Below are positions 25,952 through 35,860 of a DNA stretch of 64,000 nt, piece by piece. The notes under the pieces were generated by a model. The model was not told the DNA's origin and ran no database searches. It saw only the letters and a program-made list of their open reading frames with translations. The position numbers and the translations under genes were made by a program. The DNA lies in assembly GCA_038206235.1 (NCBI GenBank), contig JBBRBB010000017.1, positions 1 through 64,000 on the forward strand, in the 5' to 3' direction. Numbering within the stretch: position 1 is the stretch's first letter; every line of letters starts with the position of its first letter. This stretch comes from JBBRBB01 sp038206235. Lineage in GTDB: Bacteria > Bacteroidota > Bacteroidia > Chitinophagales > Chitinophagaceae.

Positions 25952-26122
25952 GGAATTAGGAATTAGGAATTGAAAATTAGGAATTAGGTAAAAAGGTGAA
26001 TAAGTGAATAAGTAAATAAAGTAATGAAGTAAAAAGGATAAATCCGAAATTTTTAAAAACTGAAAACTGAAAACTGGAGACTAAAGACTGAAGACTGAAG
26101 ACTGAAAACTGAAGACTGAAAA
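25952..26122. repeat. Stacked heptamer repeats upstream of uppS
   Basis: The gap between the DUF6089 gene and uppS is almost all simple repeat: GGAATTA-type heptamers (25952-25987), AGTGAATA-like units (25995-26030), and ACTGAAA/GACTGAA units (26058-26122). I see no promoter in it. It may vary in length between strains. Confidence 0.8.
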
Positions 26123-26123
26123 C

Positions 26124-26990
26124 TTATTTCTTATCCTTAGGGTTTGGAGGACATTTATAAGAATTCAGGTTTAATGAAACTCCAAAATGAAGCAGTGCAT
26201 ACGCATCTTTCTGTGAGCTATTACCACGCTGCCTGCCTTTAATGCCAATGGGTGCTCCGGTTTCATAGCTGCGGTCTTGTAATAAAAAAGCAATGGAAGG
26301 AGTGCCATCAGGGTTGGTGGGAAAAGCTGCTGCGCCTGCATATGTAGTGCTTACATCATCTAAATAATCTGTATTGGTAAAGCGATACCCTATTTCTGCA
26401 AAAAGGTTTATTGATTCTTTAATGCTATACTTAAAGCCAACAGATACAGGTATGCACAATGCCATCGTGTTGTAAGCTTTTCTGTCAGGGTAAAACGGGC
26501 TGCCTTGCCCTTCGGTGCTGAGGACGCGTAAAAAATATTTTTGGCCATTCAAATATGTATAGGGGTCATACGATATAACCCCTGCACCCAATGAAACATA
26601 AGGCGTATAGTTATAACCCTCTATACCCGGCATAAATTTAAAGAAGTTGAAATATCCGCTTACTGATAACTCCCACAGATTGGTATTGAAACTAAGATTG
26701 CGGCGCTTTTGTGTTGAATTTTCGCTGTAAATATCGGAATAACCGAGGAAGGCATAATTGGCAGAAATTTTTACGCCGATGTAATTATTGAATTGTTTTA
26801 TAAAAAATAATCCGCCTGAAAGTTTGGGCCGGTTAAGGGAAGCGTTTGTATTCAAATCGCCAAAATAATGACCAAGACCCACTTCGGCGCCAAATTCTCC
26901 TTCATGCTTATAGCTGTCATATAGCTGAGCACTTGCAAGGATTGCATTTAAAAAAGCGATGCATAAAAGCAAAATCGTTTTTCTTAACAT
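26124..26990 (-). CDS. DUF6089-family outer-membrane beta-barrel protein
   Basis: A 288-residue protein with a signal peptide ending ILASAQ. The mature part begins with EGEFGAEVGLGHYFGDLN and shows alternating strands typical of a small outer-membrane barrel: GLFFIKQFNNYIGVKISANY, YTPYVSLGAGVISYDPY, SINLFAEIGYRFTNTDYLDD. This matches the DUF6089 family, found between nadK and uppS/bamA across Bacteroidota. Its position suggests a part in envelope assembly, but the function is not known to me. The C-terminus is KCPPNPKDKK. Confidence 0.88.
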   Translation of the reverse strand: MLRKTILLLCIAFLNAILASAQLYDSYKHEGEFGAEVGLGHYFGDLNTNASLNRPKLSGGLFFIKQFNNYIGVKISANYAFLGYSDIYSENSTQKRRNLSFNTNLWELSVSGYFNFFKFMPGIEGYNYTPYVSLGAGVISYDPYTYLNGQKYFLRVLSTEGQGSPFYPDRKAYNTMALCIPVSVGFKYSIKESINLFAEIGYRFTNTDYLDDVSTTYAGAAAFPTNPDGTPSIAFLLQDRSYETGAPIGIKGRQRGNSSQKDAYALLHFGVSLNLNSYKCPPNPKDKK

Positions 26991-27062
26991 GAATGCAAAT
27001 TGTGGTTTATTTAATAACGAGTAAAATGATAATTTCTTGTGTGAACATTTTAAGCTTAATTA

Positions 27063-27121
27063 AATCTAACAGGTTTTTTCGGCAACTTAATAATCGTACT
27101 ATCAATAAACCTGTTAGGTTT
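27063..27121. repeat. Inverted repeat AACAGGTTT / AAACCTGTT
   Basis: The arms 27063-27076 and 27107-27120 are complementary in 13 of 14 positions, with 30 nt between them. It lies between nadK and the DUF6089 gene. On the minus strand the arm nearest nadK also forms a short AAACCT/AGGTTT hairpin, so it could attenuate transcription. Confidence 0.6.
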
Positions 27122-27139
27122 ATTTACAATTTATTTACA

Positions 27140-28015
27140 TCAATAATTTCTTTTATCAAGCCCCCAGGTAAGCTTGGTTCTTAATGTTGAGAGAAAATTA
27201 TTTTCACTAAGCCGCACCAGGTTTGCATTAAATTTTTCTTTTTTTACGGCAAGCTCTATGCTTCTATCAACAATTTCGCGGCGTGCATCCAGTGCGCAGA
27301 TAAATTGTTCGCTGCGACTTACTATTTCAAATGAGATGATGTTACTATCGGGTACAATAATAGGCCGCACGTTCAAATTATGCGGCGCTATAGGCGTTAT
27401 TACAAAGCTTGCTGACTCAGGAAAAACTATGGGTCCGTTGCAGCTCAGGTTATAGCCGGTAGAGCCGGTAGGTGTAGAAACAATAAGTCCATCGCTCCAG
27501 TACGTATTGAGAAATTCACCATTGAGATAAGTATTAATTTTTATCATAGCCGAAGTATCGCGTTTATGAATGGCAAATTCATTCAATGCAAAGGGCGTAT
27601 CGCCAAATAAAGGTGTATTTGCGGCAACATGTATCAGGCTTCTTTTATCAATTACATAAGTTCCGTTTACAAGAGCATCTACTGCTATTGCCAATTCATC
27701 TTTACCAATGCCTGCCAAAAAACCTAACCTGCCATAGTTGATACCAACAATGGGAATGTTTTTATTTCTTATAAGCGTAATGGCATCGAGCATAGTGCCA
27801 TCGCCGCCAAGACTTATTAAAAAATCTGCACTCTCTTCCAGGTCATCGCTCCCTGAAAACCAGCTTACATTTTCTGTATTTGATATGCTTGAAAAACCCA
27901 CGAGAGAACTATGCAGCATCACACTTACTTTATGTTTGTCAAGTTCGCTAAGCAGTTCTGAAAGCTCACCAAGAAGGTCTTGCTCTAAGCCGCGACTGTA
28001 TATTGCAATTTTCAT
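27140..28015 (-). CDS. nadK: NAD kinase
   Basis: From the ATG at 28015 the protein has 291 residues, the usual size for NAD kinase, and starts MKIAIYSRGLEQDLLGELS. The ATP/NAD-kinase motif GGDGTML lies in LISLGGDGTMLDAITLIR. The second motif is ALNEFAIHKRD, and the glycine-rich region is SDGLIVSTPTGSTGYNLS. It phosphorylates NAD to NADP. The frame is open a further 106 codons upstream and contains a YidD-like stretch, described separately. I chose the downstream start because it gives the normal N-terminus. It is the first gene of the envelope cluster. Confidence 0.93.
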   Translation of the reverse strand: MKIAIYSRGLEQDLLGELSELLSELDKHKVSVMLHSSLVGFSSISNTENVSWFSGSDDLEESADFLISLGGDGTMLDAITLIRNKNIPIVGINYGRLGFLAGIGKDELAIAVDALVNGTYVIDKRSLIHVAANTPLFGDTPFALNEFAIHKRDTSAMIKINTYLNGEFLNTYWSDGLIVSTPTGSTGYNLSCNGPIVFPESASFVITPIAPHNLNVRPIIVPDSNIISFEIVSRSEQFICALDARREIVDRSIELAVKKEKFNANLVRLSENNFLSTLRTKLTWGLDKRNY

Positions 28016-28333
28016 TATAGCAGAATTTACTGTGGTCTGATTTTTTTTATAGGATTTGATAATATGCTGAATCATTTTTTTTTTGAGAGGATTGCATTCG
28101 TTGATACCATTAGCATACAACATCTCGATAACTATAGGATACAATGCCCGCCTGCATTCCCCGAATAATTTTACAGAGCCTTTCAATGCGAAGATACTTA
28201 GTGCAGAATAAACGTTCGAGTATTTGCTGCAGGTGGGATATTTTATAAATTTTTTTTGCTTTCGGATTTCGCATTCGTCCCTTTGATGAAACTGCCTCCC
28301 GTCTAACACTTGTGTCAGTGTCATCAATTGCAA
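28016..28333 (-). other. In-frame YidD-like extension upstream of nadK
   Basis: This stretch is open and in frame with nadK. It contains FIKYPTCSKYSNVYSALSIF followed by ALKGSVKLFGECRRAL, which recalls the PTCSxY...GxxKG...R core of the YidD membrane-insertion factor. The amphipathic N-terminus and the CHP motif of YidD are not clear. It may be a diverged separate protein, a fused domain, or a chance resemblance. The first ATG is the fourth codon of the open region counted from 28333 (28324). Confidence 0.35.
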
Positions 28334-28581
28334 CTTTTTTGAGAGGTTAAAAAATCATCGTCTGTAAGTTTACCTAAATTTTTTACTGTCCAAGAGAAAG
28401 CTATGAAGTTTTACGCTGTCACTCAAGAGTTGCGGCTATCGTTCAAGGCTTGGCGATGGGCCGGCATTTTATAATCGTCAGCCCAGAACCAAAGCTGAAT
28501 ATTGAGTTGAAGTTAACAACTAAAAGCTACATTTAAAACGTTCAGATGGAACTGTTGCTGATATTGATTTGTAGCCGATTG

Positions 28582-29736
28582 TTATTCTGTCACTTTCGCT
28601 ACTGCTTTTTTTGTCCCTGTCCACGGTTTTAAATACCGCGGCCATTGTTGCCTTTTTACAACTTTTATTTTCTTAGGCTGCTCATATTCTGTATAATAAA
28701 TTCTTAGCAGAAGAATGAAATAAGAAATAAGCAGCGGACCTATTATCAGTCCTATGATTCCAAAATATTTTATTCCCATTATCACGCCTAAAACGGTAAC
28801 AATGGGGTGCACATCAGCCATTTTTTTGGCCAGCAAAAAACGCACTACATTATCAAGCATACCTAAAACAATTACCCCCCACACCAAAATAAAAACTCCC
28901 TGCCAGTTATTCCCGGTAATGAAAAAATATGCAGATACCGGCGCCCATACAAGTCCCGTACCCACCAATGGAATAAGGGATGCAACGCCTGTTACTACTC
29001 CCCAAAGCCCTGCTTGCGGCAAACCCGCTATCAAATAACCAAAATAACTAAATACACCCTCCACAACCATAATAAGAGGAATGCCCACTGCATTGCTAAA
29101 AGTTTGACCAACCAGCTCATGCCCAAAGAGCATAATCTTCGAGCGGGGAAAAGGTAAATAAAAAACAATCCCCGCCTCTATGCGGTTCATAGATATTAAT
29201 AAAAAATAGAGCAGGAAATACATCATGATAACAGCACTGAAAAAATTTAATCCCTGGCTTAAAACAATGGTAAGTATATTGGTAATGAAATGCTGCACCT
29301 CACTTCCGGTATCAGCAGAAATCAACTGAATTCCAAATTTTTGTTTAATGGTTGCATCCAGGTTTTGTATAGATTGATTTATAACCTGCGGATTAGCCGC
29401 TAAGGTTTGTATTTTACTATATAGCAAAGAAACCAAAGCCACTACCGGCAACAGAATAATGAAGAAGGAAATAATAATAACCAGCACTGCCGCCCGGCTT
29501 TTTTTCCATTTCTTTTTCTTTACAAGCCATTGTACAAAGGGTTTACTTAATACATAAAAAATAACCGCTGCGAGAAATGCCGGGAAAAATTGAAAAAGAC
29601 TTACCAGCAAAAAAATGCCAAACAATATAATGATGCCCAAAAAAAAATTCCCGTTCAGTTTATAATCTTTTAAATTTTTCACGGATGATGATGTTTGAAT
29701 TGGTGCTGATGAGTTCTCTTTAGGTGCCATATTCAA
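28582..29736 (-). CDS. AI-2E family transporter (PerM-like permease)
   Basis: A 384-residue inner-membrane protein with about eight membrane segments, the usual layout for the AI-2E/PerM family: two near the N-terminus (NGNFFLGIIILFGIFLLVSL and ALVSL-type segment), a soluble periplasmic region at about 105-150, and a C-terminal bundle with AGLWGVVTGVASLIPLVGTG and IVTVLGVIMGIKYFGIIGLI. The conserved ASLIPLVGTGLVW and KYFGIIGLIIGPLL signatures are visible. Substrates of this family vary (sodium/proton exchange, signal export), so I name none. The C-terminal tail is basic. It is transcribed away from the TamB genes. Confidence 0.88.
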   Translation of the reverse strand: MNMAPKENSSAPIQTSSSVKNLKDYKLNGNFFLGIIILFGIFLLVSLFQFFPAFLAAVIFYVLSKPFVQWLVKKKKWKKSRAAVLVIIISFFIILLPVVALVSLLYSKIQTLAANPQVINQSIQNLDATIKQKFGIQLISADTGSEVQHFITNILTIVLSQGLNFFSAVIMMYFLLYFLLISMNRIEAGIVFYLPFPRSKIMLFGHELVGQTFSNAVGIPLIMVVEGVFSYFGYLIAGLPQAGLWGVVTGVASLIPLVGTGLVWAPVSAYFFITGNNWQGVFILVWGVIVLGMLDNVVRFLLAKKMADVHPIVTVLGVIMGIKYFGIIGLIIGPLLISYFILLLRIYYTEYEQPKKIKVVKRQQWPRYLKPWTGTKKAVAKVTE

Positions 29737-29918
29737 TATTAAATGATTTTACGGAGTGATTCTAAAAAATTCTTTCTAATGATTCTTATTGGCTTTGTTT
29801 TTGCAAATCGAGGTAATTATAATACAAAGATGCGGCCAATAACTTGTATGCAGCCATTCAAAAAAATAATTGGAACTTGCAACAATTGCATATAAATACT
29901 TTTACATAAAAAAAAATT

Positions 29919-30305
29919 ATGGAAACAAAAGACACTTTTTTTACAGACACAAGAAAAAAAGTACAGGATTATGTGGGGCAACGACTTTTATTATTCAGGC
30001 TTCAGGTAATTGAAAAAGTATCCGGGGCTGTCGCAGGAATTGTGACGGGTATTATTGCAGCGGTCTTAGCCTTGTTTGCTCTTTTGTTTTTAAGCATCAT
30101 GGCAGGTTATTATTTTTCCGCCTTAACCGATAGTCACATTTGGGGCTTTGGCATAGTAGCAGGCATTTACCTTCTTTTACTGGTAATCGTTTTAGCTCTC
30201 AGCAAAAGTCTTTTGCGAAAATCAATTATTAATAAAATGATACATAATTTACTCGATAAAACTCATGACCATGAAACCAACGATAATATCAGCTCAGCAA
30301 ACTAA
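29919..30305 (+). CDS. Holin-X (YqjE-like) phage holin family membrane protein
   Basis: A 128-residue protein with an N-terminal amphipathic part, KKVQDYVGQRLLLFRLQVIE, and two membrane segments, AVAGIVTGIIAAVLALFALL and GFGIVAGIYLLLLVIVLALS, joined by YYFSALTDSHIW. This matches the Holin-X/YqjE family, which is widespread in chromosomes and is not necessarily a phage gene. It overlaps the next gene by 41 nt and heads a likely operon with tamB and tamL. Its exact role is unknown; a part in envelope maintenance would suit the neighbours. Confidence 0.8.
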   Translation: METKDTFFTDTRKKVQDYVGQRLLLFRLQVIEKVSGAVAGIVTGIIAAVLALFALLFLSIMAGYYFSALTDSHIWGFGIVAGIYLLLLVIVLALSKSLLRKSIINKMIHNLLDKTHDHETNDNISSAN

Positions 30306-30678
30306 AGATTTATCACACATTAAAACAAGCGAAGATCTGCAGGCAGAAATACGCAGCTTAAAAGCAAGCTTGAAAATGAAGGAATATGAATTGGAAGAAA
30401 GATGGAAGCAAATTCCGCAGCAGGGATTAAGAAAAGCCGCAGTTACCGTATTGCCAAAAGCGTTGAATAAAACAACTGCTTTTAATGCATGGAAATTAAT
30501 CAGCGGCCTGATAGGGATAATAGTAGTGCTGCGAAGAAAAAACCCTTTCAGCACAAGACCATTAAAGCAAACATTGTCTGTCAGCATCAAACGCCTGCTT
30601 GTGATAATGGCACTGAGAGCATTATCTAACTGGAGAAAAAAACGTAAAACAGCAAAGCATACGATACAGGTTTCTTAG
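30265..30678 (+). CDS. Small YqjD/YqjK-like cytoplasmic-membrane protein
   Basis: A 137-residue protein overlapping the Holin-X gene by 41 nt in a different frame, a sign of translational coupling. Residues 20-50 form a coiled coil (LQAEIRSLKASLKMKEYELE). A short hydrophobic stretch follows, AWKLISGLIGIIVVLR, then a very basic C-terminus with NWRKKRKTAKH. The start is ATG at 30265 or 30271. I do not recognise a defined family; the arrangement resembles the yqjD-yqjE-yqjK type of small membrane proteins. Confidence 0.6.
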   Translation: MTMKPTIISAQQTKDLSHIKTSEDLQAEIRSLKASLKMKEYELEERWKQIPQQGLRKAAVTVLPKALNKTTAFNAWKLISGLIGIIVVLRRKNPFSTRPLKQTLSVSIKRLLVIMALRALSNWRKKRKTAKHTIQVS

Positions 30679-30726
30679 CATGTTTTCCCAGCATCTGTAA
30701 TCCTAATATTAACAGGCATTATTATA

Positions 30727-33700
30727 ATGGCTAACACCGACCAGTCAAAAAAAAAATCATCGCTGGCAAAGGTCCTCAGAAAAGTTTTAAAAGTGGTGGC
30801 CTGGATTTTCGCCTCTTTAATTTTTTTATTAATTCTTCTTTATATTCTCATACAGATTCCTGCTGTGCAGGATTTTGCGAGAGGAAAAATAGTTGCTTAC
30901 CTGCAGGGCAAGCTGAAAACAAAAGTTGAGATAGCCAAACTAAGTATCGCTTTTCCAAAACGCATTGTGTTGCAGGGAGTTTATTTTGAAGACCAGAAAA
31001 AAGATACACTGCTTGCAGGAAGAGAATTACGGATTGATATTTCTCTCTTAAAACTTTTAAGCAATCAGGTTGATGTTCAGTATATAGAATTGAATGATAT
31101 TAAAACGCATATCTACCGTGTGCAGCCCGATACCGTTTTTAATTTTGATTATATAGTGAAAGCCTTTGTTACTGAACAAACCAAATCTTCAAAACCTTCT
31201 GATACAACCAGCGCACTTAAATTTAATGTTGGCCGAATAGTGCTCAATAATATTACAACCACCTTCAAAGATGATGTAACAGGAAGTGACATGTATTTTT
31301 ATCTTGGAAGCTTTGACGCAAAGATTAAAACCTTTGACCCCTTTAAGCTTATATTCGATTTACCCTCTATTACCGTAAAAAATATTGATTCACGTGTTCA
31401 TCAATATAAACCTTTAATTACGCTGCTCGCCGTTGTTGATACTTCAGCAGCGCCAATACCGCTTCCTTCGCTAAACCTGAATACTCTCAATTTTCAGAAC
31501 ATCAGGTTTAATTTTCGCAATGATGTTTCTGCAACTTATGCCGACTTAAAAATTGGGGAGTTTGCTACACATTTTGAAAAGCTCAACCTGCAATCCTCTG
31601 ATATTCGCCTGAGCGATGTTGTGCTGAACAATACTTCAACAAAAATTTCATTAGGAACCGTAATACCTTTAAACAAAACACAAAATACAAGTGATACCAC
31701 AACGGTTGTAAAAACTGCTGCTGACAGTTTATGGAATTTTCAAATTGCAAAAATTGATTTAAACAATAATGATTTTGAGTTTGATGATAATACTAAACCT
31801 CACTTAAAAACGGGAATGGATTTTAGCCATCTGCATATACAGGATTTAACGGTGCAGGCAAACAATCTGAATTTTACTCCCGCAGAATATAAAGGCAATA
31901 TTCAGCAGATTGCGTTTACAGAACAATCAGGATTCAACCTGCGCAAATTTCAAACCGATTTTTTATATAATGATACTTCAGCCTCTTTAAATAATTTATT
32001 AGTTCAAACAGATAAAACATTCTTGAGAGATAAGGTTGTTTTAAAATATCCATCCATTCAAACTCTATCTTCAAAACCCGGCGAACTCTATGTTGATATT
32101 GATTTGAAGCACTCTTCGCTTGCAATGAGAGACATGCTGAATTTAGCACCGCAACTTGCAACTAATCTGAAAGGCAACAGCAATGCTGTTTTAAAGCTTA
32201 ATACAAGCTTGAAAGGATATGTAAAAAACCTCTCTATTCCTTTCTTTCAATTGAGCGGATTAAACAACACTGCAATCAATTTATCCGGTAATATAAAAGG
32301 ACTACCTGACGCACAACATGCAGTATATAATATAAACATTGCGCAATTCAAAACAACAAAGAATGATATTTACCAATTAATTCCGGCCAAATCAATTCCA
32401 TCAAACATACGCATACCCAATGCAATAAATGCGAAAGGATATTTTAAAGGTACCATGAATCAATTCAACACACAGCTACAATTAAATTCAACCAGCGGCA
32501 ATGCTTATGTGAAAGCTGCGATGCGAAATAAGCAATCATACATTGCCGATGTTACGCTTGATAATTTGAATATTGGTTATCTCATTAAGCAAGATACAAT
32601 GATTGGCAGAGTAAGCCTGAAGGCGAATGTAAAAGGCAGTGGCTTCGATTATAAAACGGCTGCTATGCAAATACAGGGAACAGTAAAGCAGGCGGAATTT
32701 AAAGGATACAATTATCAAAACCTAACGCTTACCGCAAATCTTAATAAAGGTGCGGCAGATATACAGGCAACTATGGATGATGCAAATATTCGCTTCAATC
32801 TTACGGCAAGTGCAGATATCAAACAAACCTATCCAACCAATTTGAAATTGGATTTAATGCTTGATACCTTAAATGTCAACGCACTTCATCTAATGCCTGA
32901 TACTATTGGTTTGCATGGAAGAATTGTTGCAGACATGCCATCAACCAATCCAGATTTTCTTACAGGAAATGTGTTCGTAAATAATCTAATCATTACAACG
33001 CCGCAAAGAACAATAAGCACCGATTCTATTTCTCTTGTTGCCAATGCAACCACTGACAATAAAAGCATCAGCATAACTTCTGAATTTTTAAAGGCGAATC
33101 TTGAAGGTCAGTTTAAGCTTACAGAGTTTGGGGCTTCACTTCAGCAAACCATCAATAAATATTACACACTGCCTGGTTATAAAAGTCAAAAACTTTTTTC
33201 GCAAAACTGGAAGCTCGATGCAACATTTTACCCTTCATCGCTCCTCGTTCTTCAATTTATTCCCGGCATGAAGGGAAGCGATTCAGCCCTAATCGCTGCC
33301 TCTTTCAACAGTGAAGCAGATGGGCTTACACTTTCACTAAAAGACAGAAGGCTTATTTATAATGAAATGCAATTCGATAGTTTAAATGTGCTTGCAAAAA
33401 CCGATGCATCTAAGCTTGGTTTTAATATTTCATTGCAAAGTGCAAAAACAAGTTCACTTCAATTATATAAAACAACCTTGAATGGAAGCCTTGCAAACAA
33501 TCAGCTTGACGCAGCTTTGGTTGTAAACGATAACAAAGGCAAACCGCAATACCAGCTTGCTGCTTTATTAAATCAAATTCCAAACGGAATAAAAGTTAGT
33601 TTGAAGCCAGGAAATTTATTGTTGAATTATAGTCAATGGACTGTTGCCTCAGATAATTATATTCAGTACGATTCTATGGGTGTTATTGTAAATAATTTTA

Positions 33701-35796
33701 AAATAAATCAGGGCAATCAATCTCTTAGTATCAACAGCACTTCATTAAATGAAAGCGCACCCATAAAAGTTGATTTCAGCAATTTCGAAATCGCAACGCT
33801 CACAAAAATTGCAAACCAGGATTCTCTTTTGTTAGGGGGTGTTATTAATGGAAATGCACTCATTACTAACCCAACAAAAAACATGGCATTCACTTCTGAT
33901 ATTTCAATTGCAAATCTATCTTACAAAAAAGATACGCTGGGCAATGCAACAATCAAAGTAAATAATCAGCAGGCAAACACTTTTGCCGCAGATGTTGCAT
34001 TGCTTGGAAACGGGAATGATGTAAAATTAAATGGGCTCTATTACACAGGCGAAAGCAGAATGGATTTTAAGGTGAATGCAAACAGCCTGAATCTCGCCAC
34101 CATAAAGCCTTTTGCCGCAGGGCAGTTGAATGATATACGCGGTACAGCAAAAGCGAATTTGAATATTACCGGAACAATTAAACAACCAAAAGTGATTGGC
34201 GATTTGCATTTTGAAAATGCATCTGTCGTTCCCACCATGTCCGGAGAAAGATTCACTCTCTCTAATGAAGCAATCAGCTTTACAGACCACGGAATTGATT
34301 TGAATAATTTCACACTTAAAGATTCAACAGGAAACGAAGCGATATTATCAGGCAATATTTATACAACTGATTTTTTGAATTACAGGTTCAATGTTGATTT
34401 GAATGCACAAAATTTCAGGGTGGTGAATATTGCTGAAACCACTAACAAATTATATTATGGAAAGCTGAATGTGGATGCAAACATCAAGCTAAGAGGCGAT
34501 ATGAATTCTCCCACTGCAGACGCTTATTTGCGTGTAAATAAAGAAACAGATTTTACGGTTGTGTTACCCGGCAGCAACCCTGAAATAGTTGACAGAACAG
34601 GCATTGTAAACTTTATTGATAAAGACAACCCGGTAATTGACAGCAGTGCACAAAAAACAATTCTCGATTCTCTTACCAGGCAATCTAAGGTAAAAGGCAT
34701 TGACGTTTCGGCAAATATTGAAACGGATAGTGCTGCAAAATTTACAATGGTGATTGATGAAAGAAATGGTGACGCATTAACCTTACAAGGCAGAGCGGAT
34801 TTAACCGGCGGAATTGATAAAAGTGGTAAAACAAGCCTTACCGGAAATTATGAATTAACGCATGGCTCTTACCAGGTTTCACTCAGCGTGCTGAAAAGAA
34901 AATTTCAAATACAAAAAGGAAGTACGATTACGTGGACAGGCGACCCAACCTCTGCAATCGTTGATATTATTGCAATCTATTACGTGAAAACAGCGCCGAT
35001 TGATTTGGTAGGTCCGCAACTTTCGGGCAGGCCGCAGGCCGAACTTACCCGCTATAAAGAAAGGCTTCCCTTTGAAGTATATTTAAAAATGCAGGGTGAA
35101 TTATTAAAGCCGCTTATCACTTTTGATATCAATCTTCCTGAATCAGAACTTTCTCAATGGCCTGAAGTTGATACAAAATTGCAACAGGTTCGTGCAGATG
35201 AATCTGAATTGAATAAACAGGTGTTTGCATTATTGCTGTTAGGTCGTTTTGTGCAGGAAAATCCGTTCCAGAGCGAAGCAGGAGGAACAACGGGAGGAGA
35301 CATAGCACGTCAAAGTGCAAGCAGAATATTGACTGAACAATTAAATCAATTAGCAGGAAGCTTGATCAAAGGTGTTGATATAAATTTTGATGTATCATCA
35401 GGAACAGATTATACAACAGGCGTTGCGCAAAACCGCACTGATTTGAATGTTGGCGTATCAAAAAAATTACTGAACGACAGATTAAGAGTCAATATAGGCA
35501 GCAATTTTGAACTGGAAGGCTCACCCGCTGCAGGGCAGCAGGCTTCTAACATTGCAGGGGATGTTTCAGTAGATTACCAGTTAAGCAAAGACGGAAGATA
35601 TATGATACGGGTATATAGAAAGAATGAGTATGAACAGGTGGTGGAGGGGCAGGTAATTGAAACAGGGGTAAGCTTTATATTAACGATGGATTATAATAAG
35701 TTCAATGAATTATTTAAAAACAGAAAAGAAAAACGGCAGGCGAGAAAAGAAGTAAAGGAATCAAAGAAAGAACCGTTGCCGGCAACACCACAATAA
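30727..35796 (+). CDS. tamB: TamB-like translocation and assembly module protein
   Basis: A 1689-residue protein. An N-terminal anchor (about residues 24-45, VAWIFASLIFLLILLYILIQ) is followed by an AsmA-like start (KLKTKVEIAKLSIAFPKRIV) and a very long, repetitive beta-strand region, the bridge that spans the periplasm. The C-terminal 350 residues are the TamB/DUF490 domain, ending in the conserved LDRF-like segment FALLLLGRFVQENPFQS and the final KRQARKEVKESKKEPLPATP tail. TamB links the inner membrane to TamA-type outer-membrane proteins and is implicated in lipid and protein transport to the outer membrane. TamL follows after 64 nt. Confidence 0.92.
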   Translation: MANTDQSKKKSSLAKVLRKVLKVVAWIFASLIFLLILLYILIQIPAVQDFARGKIVAYLQGKLKTKVEIAKLSIAFPKRIVLQGVYFEDQKKDTLLAGRELRIDISLLKLLSNQVDVQYIELNDIKTHIYRVQPDTVFNFDYIVKAFVTEQTKSSKPSDTTSALKFNVGRIVLNNITTTFKDDVTGSDMYFYLGSFDAKIKTFDPFKLIFDLPSITVKNIDSRVHQYKPLITLLAVVDTSAAPIPLPSLNLNTLNFQNIRFNFRNDVSATYADLKIGEFATHFEKLNLQSSDIRLSDVVLNNTSTKISLGTVIPLNKTQNTSDTTTVVKTAADSLWNFQIAKIDLNNNDFEFDDNTKPHLKTGMDFSHLHIQDLTVQANNLNFTPAEYKGNIQQIAFTEQSGFNLRKFQTDFLYNDTSASLNNLLVQTDKTFLRDKVVLKYPSIQTLSSKPGELYVDIDLKHSSLAMRDMLNLAPQLATNLKGNSNAVLKLNTSLKGYVKNLSIPFFQLSGLNNTAINLSGNIKGLPDAQHAVYNINIAQFKTTKNDIYQLIPAKSIPSNIRIPNAINAKGYFKGTMNQFNTQLQLNSTSGNAYVKAAMRNKQSYIADVTLDNLNIGYLIKQDTMIGRVSLKANVKGSGFDYKTAAMQIQGTVKQAEFKGYNYQNLTLTANLNKGAADIQATMDDANIRFNLTASADIKQTYPTNLKLDLMLDTLNVNALHLMPDTIGLHGRIVADMPSTNPDFLTGNVFVNNLIITTPQRTISTDSISLVANATTDNKSISITSEFLKANLEGQFKLTEFGASLQQTINKYYTLPGYKSQKLFSQNWKLDATFYPSSLLVLQFIPGMKGSDSALIAASFNSEADGLTLSLKDRRLIYNEMQFDSLNVLAKTDASKLGFNISLQSAKTSSLQLYKTTLNGSLANNQLDAALVVNDNKGKPQYQLAALLNQIPNGIKVSLKPGNLLLNYSQWTVASDNYIQYDSMGVIVNNFKINQGNQSLSINSTSLNESAPIKVDFSNFEIATLTKIANQDSLLLGGVINGNALITNPTKNMAFTSDISIANLSYKKDTLGNATIKVNNQQANTFAADVALLGNGNDVKLNGLYYTGESRMDFKVNANSLNLATIKPFAAGQLNDIRGTAKANLNITGTIKQPKVIGDLHFENASVVPTMSGERFTLSNEAISFTDHGIDLNNFTLKDSTGNEAILSGNIYTTDFLNYRFNVDLNAQNFRVVNIAETTNKLYYGKLNVDANIKLRGDMNSPTADAYLRVNKETDFTVVLPGSNPEIVDRTGIVNFIDKDNPVIDSSAQKTILDSLTRQSKVKGIDVSANIETDSAAKFTMVIDERNGDALTLQGRADLTGGIDKSGKTSLTGNYELTHGSYQVSLSVLKRKFQIQKGSTITWTGDPTSAIVDIIAIYYVKTAPIDLVGPQLSGRPQAELTRYKERLPFEVYLKMQGELLKPLITFDINLPESELSQWPEVDTKLQQVRADESELNKQVFALLLLGRFVQENPFQSEAGGTTGGDIARQSASRILTEQLNQLAGSLIKGVDINFDVSSGTDYTTGVAQNRTDLNVGVSKKLLNDRLRVNIGSNFELEGSPAAGQQASNIAGDVSVDYQLSKDGRYMIRVYRKNEYEQVVEGQVIETGVSFILTMDYNKFNELFKNRKEKRQARKEVKESKKEPLPATPQ

Positions 35797-35860
35797 GCAA
35801 TGCAAAAAAATATCAACGCCGCCAAACGATGTGTCTTCACATTGTTCTTATAAATAAATA

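Noticed and set aside
29919..30305. Prophage marked by a holin gene
   Set aside because: Holin-X/YqjE-like genes are common chromosomal genes; no other phage gene is near and the neighbours are envelope genes.
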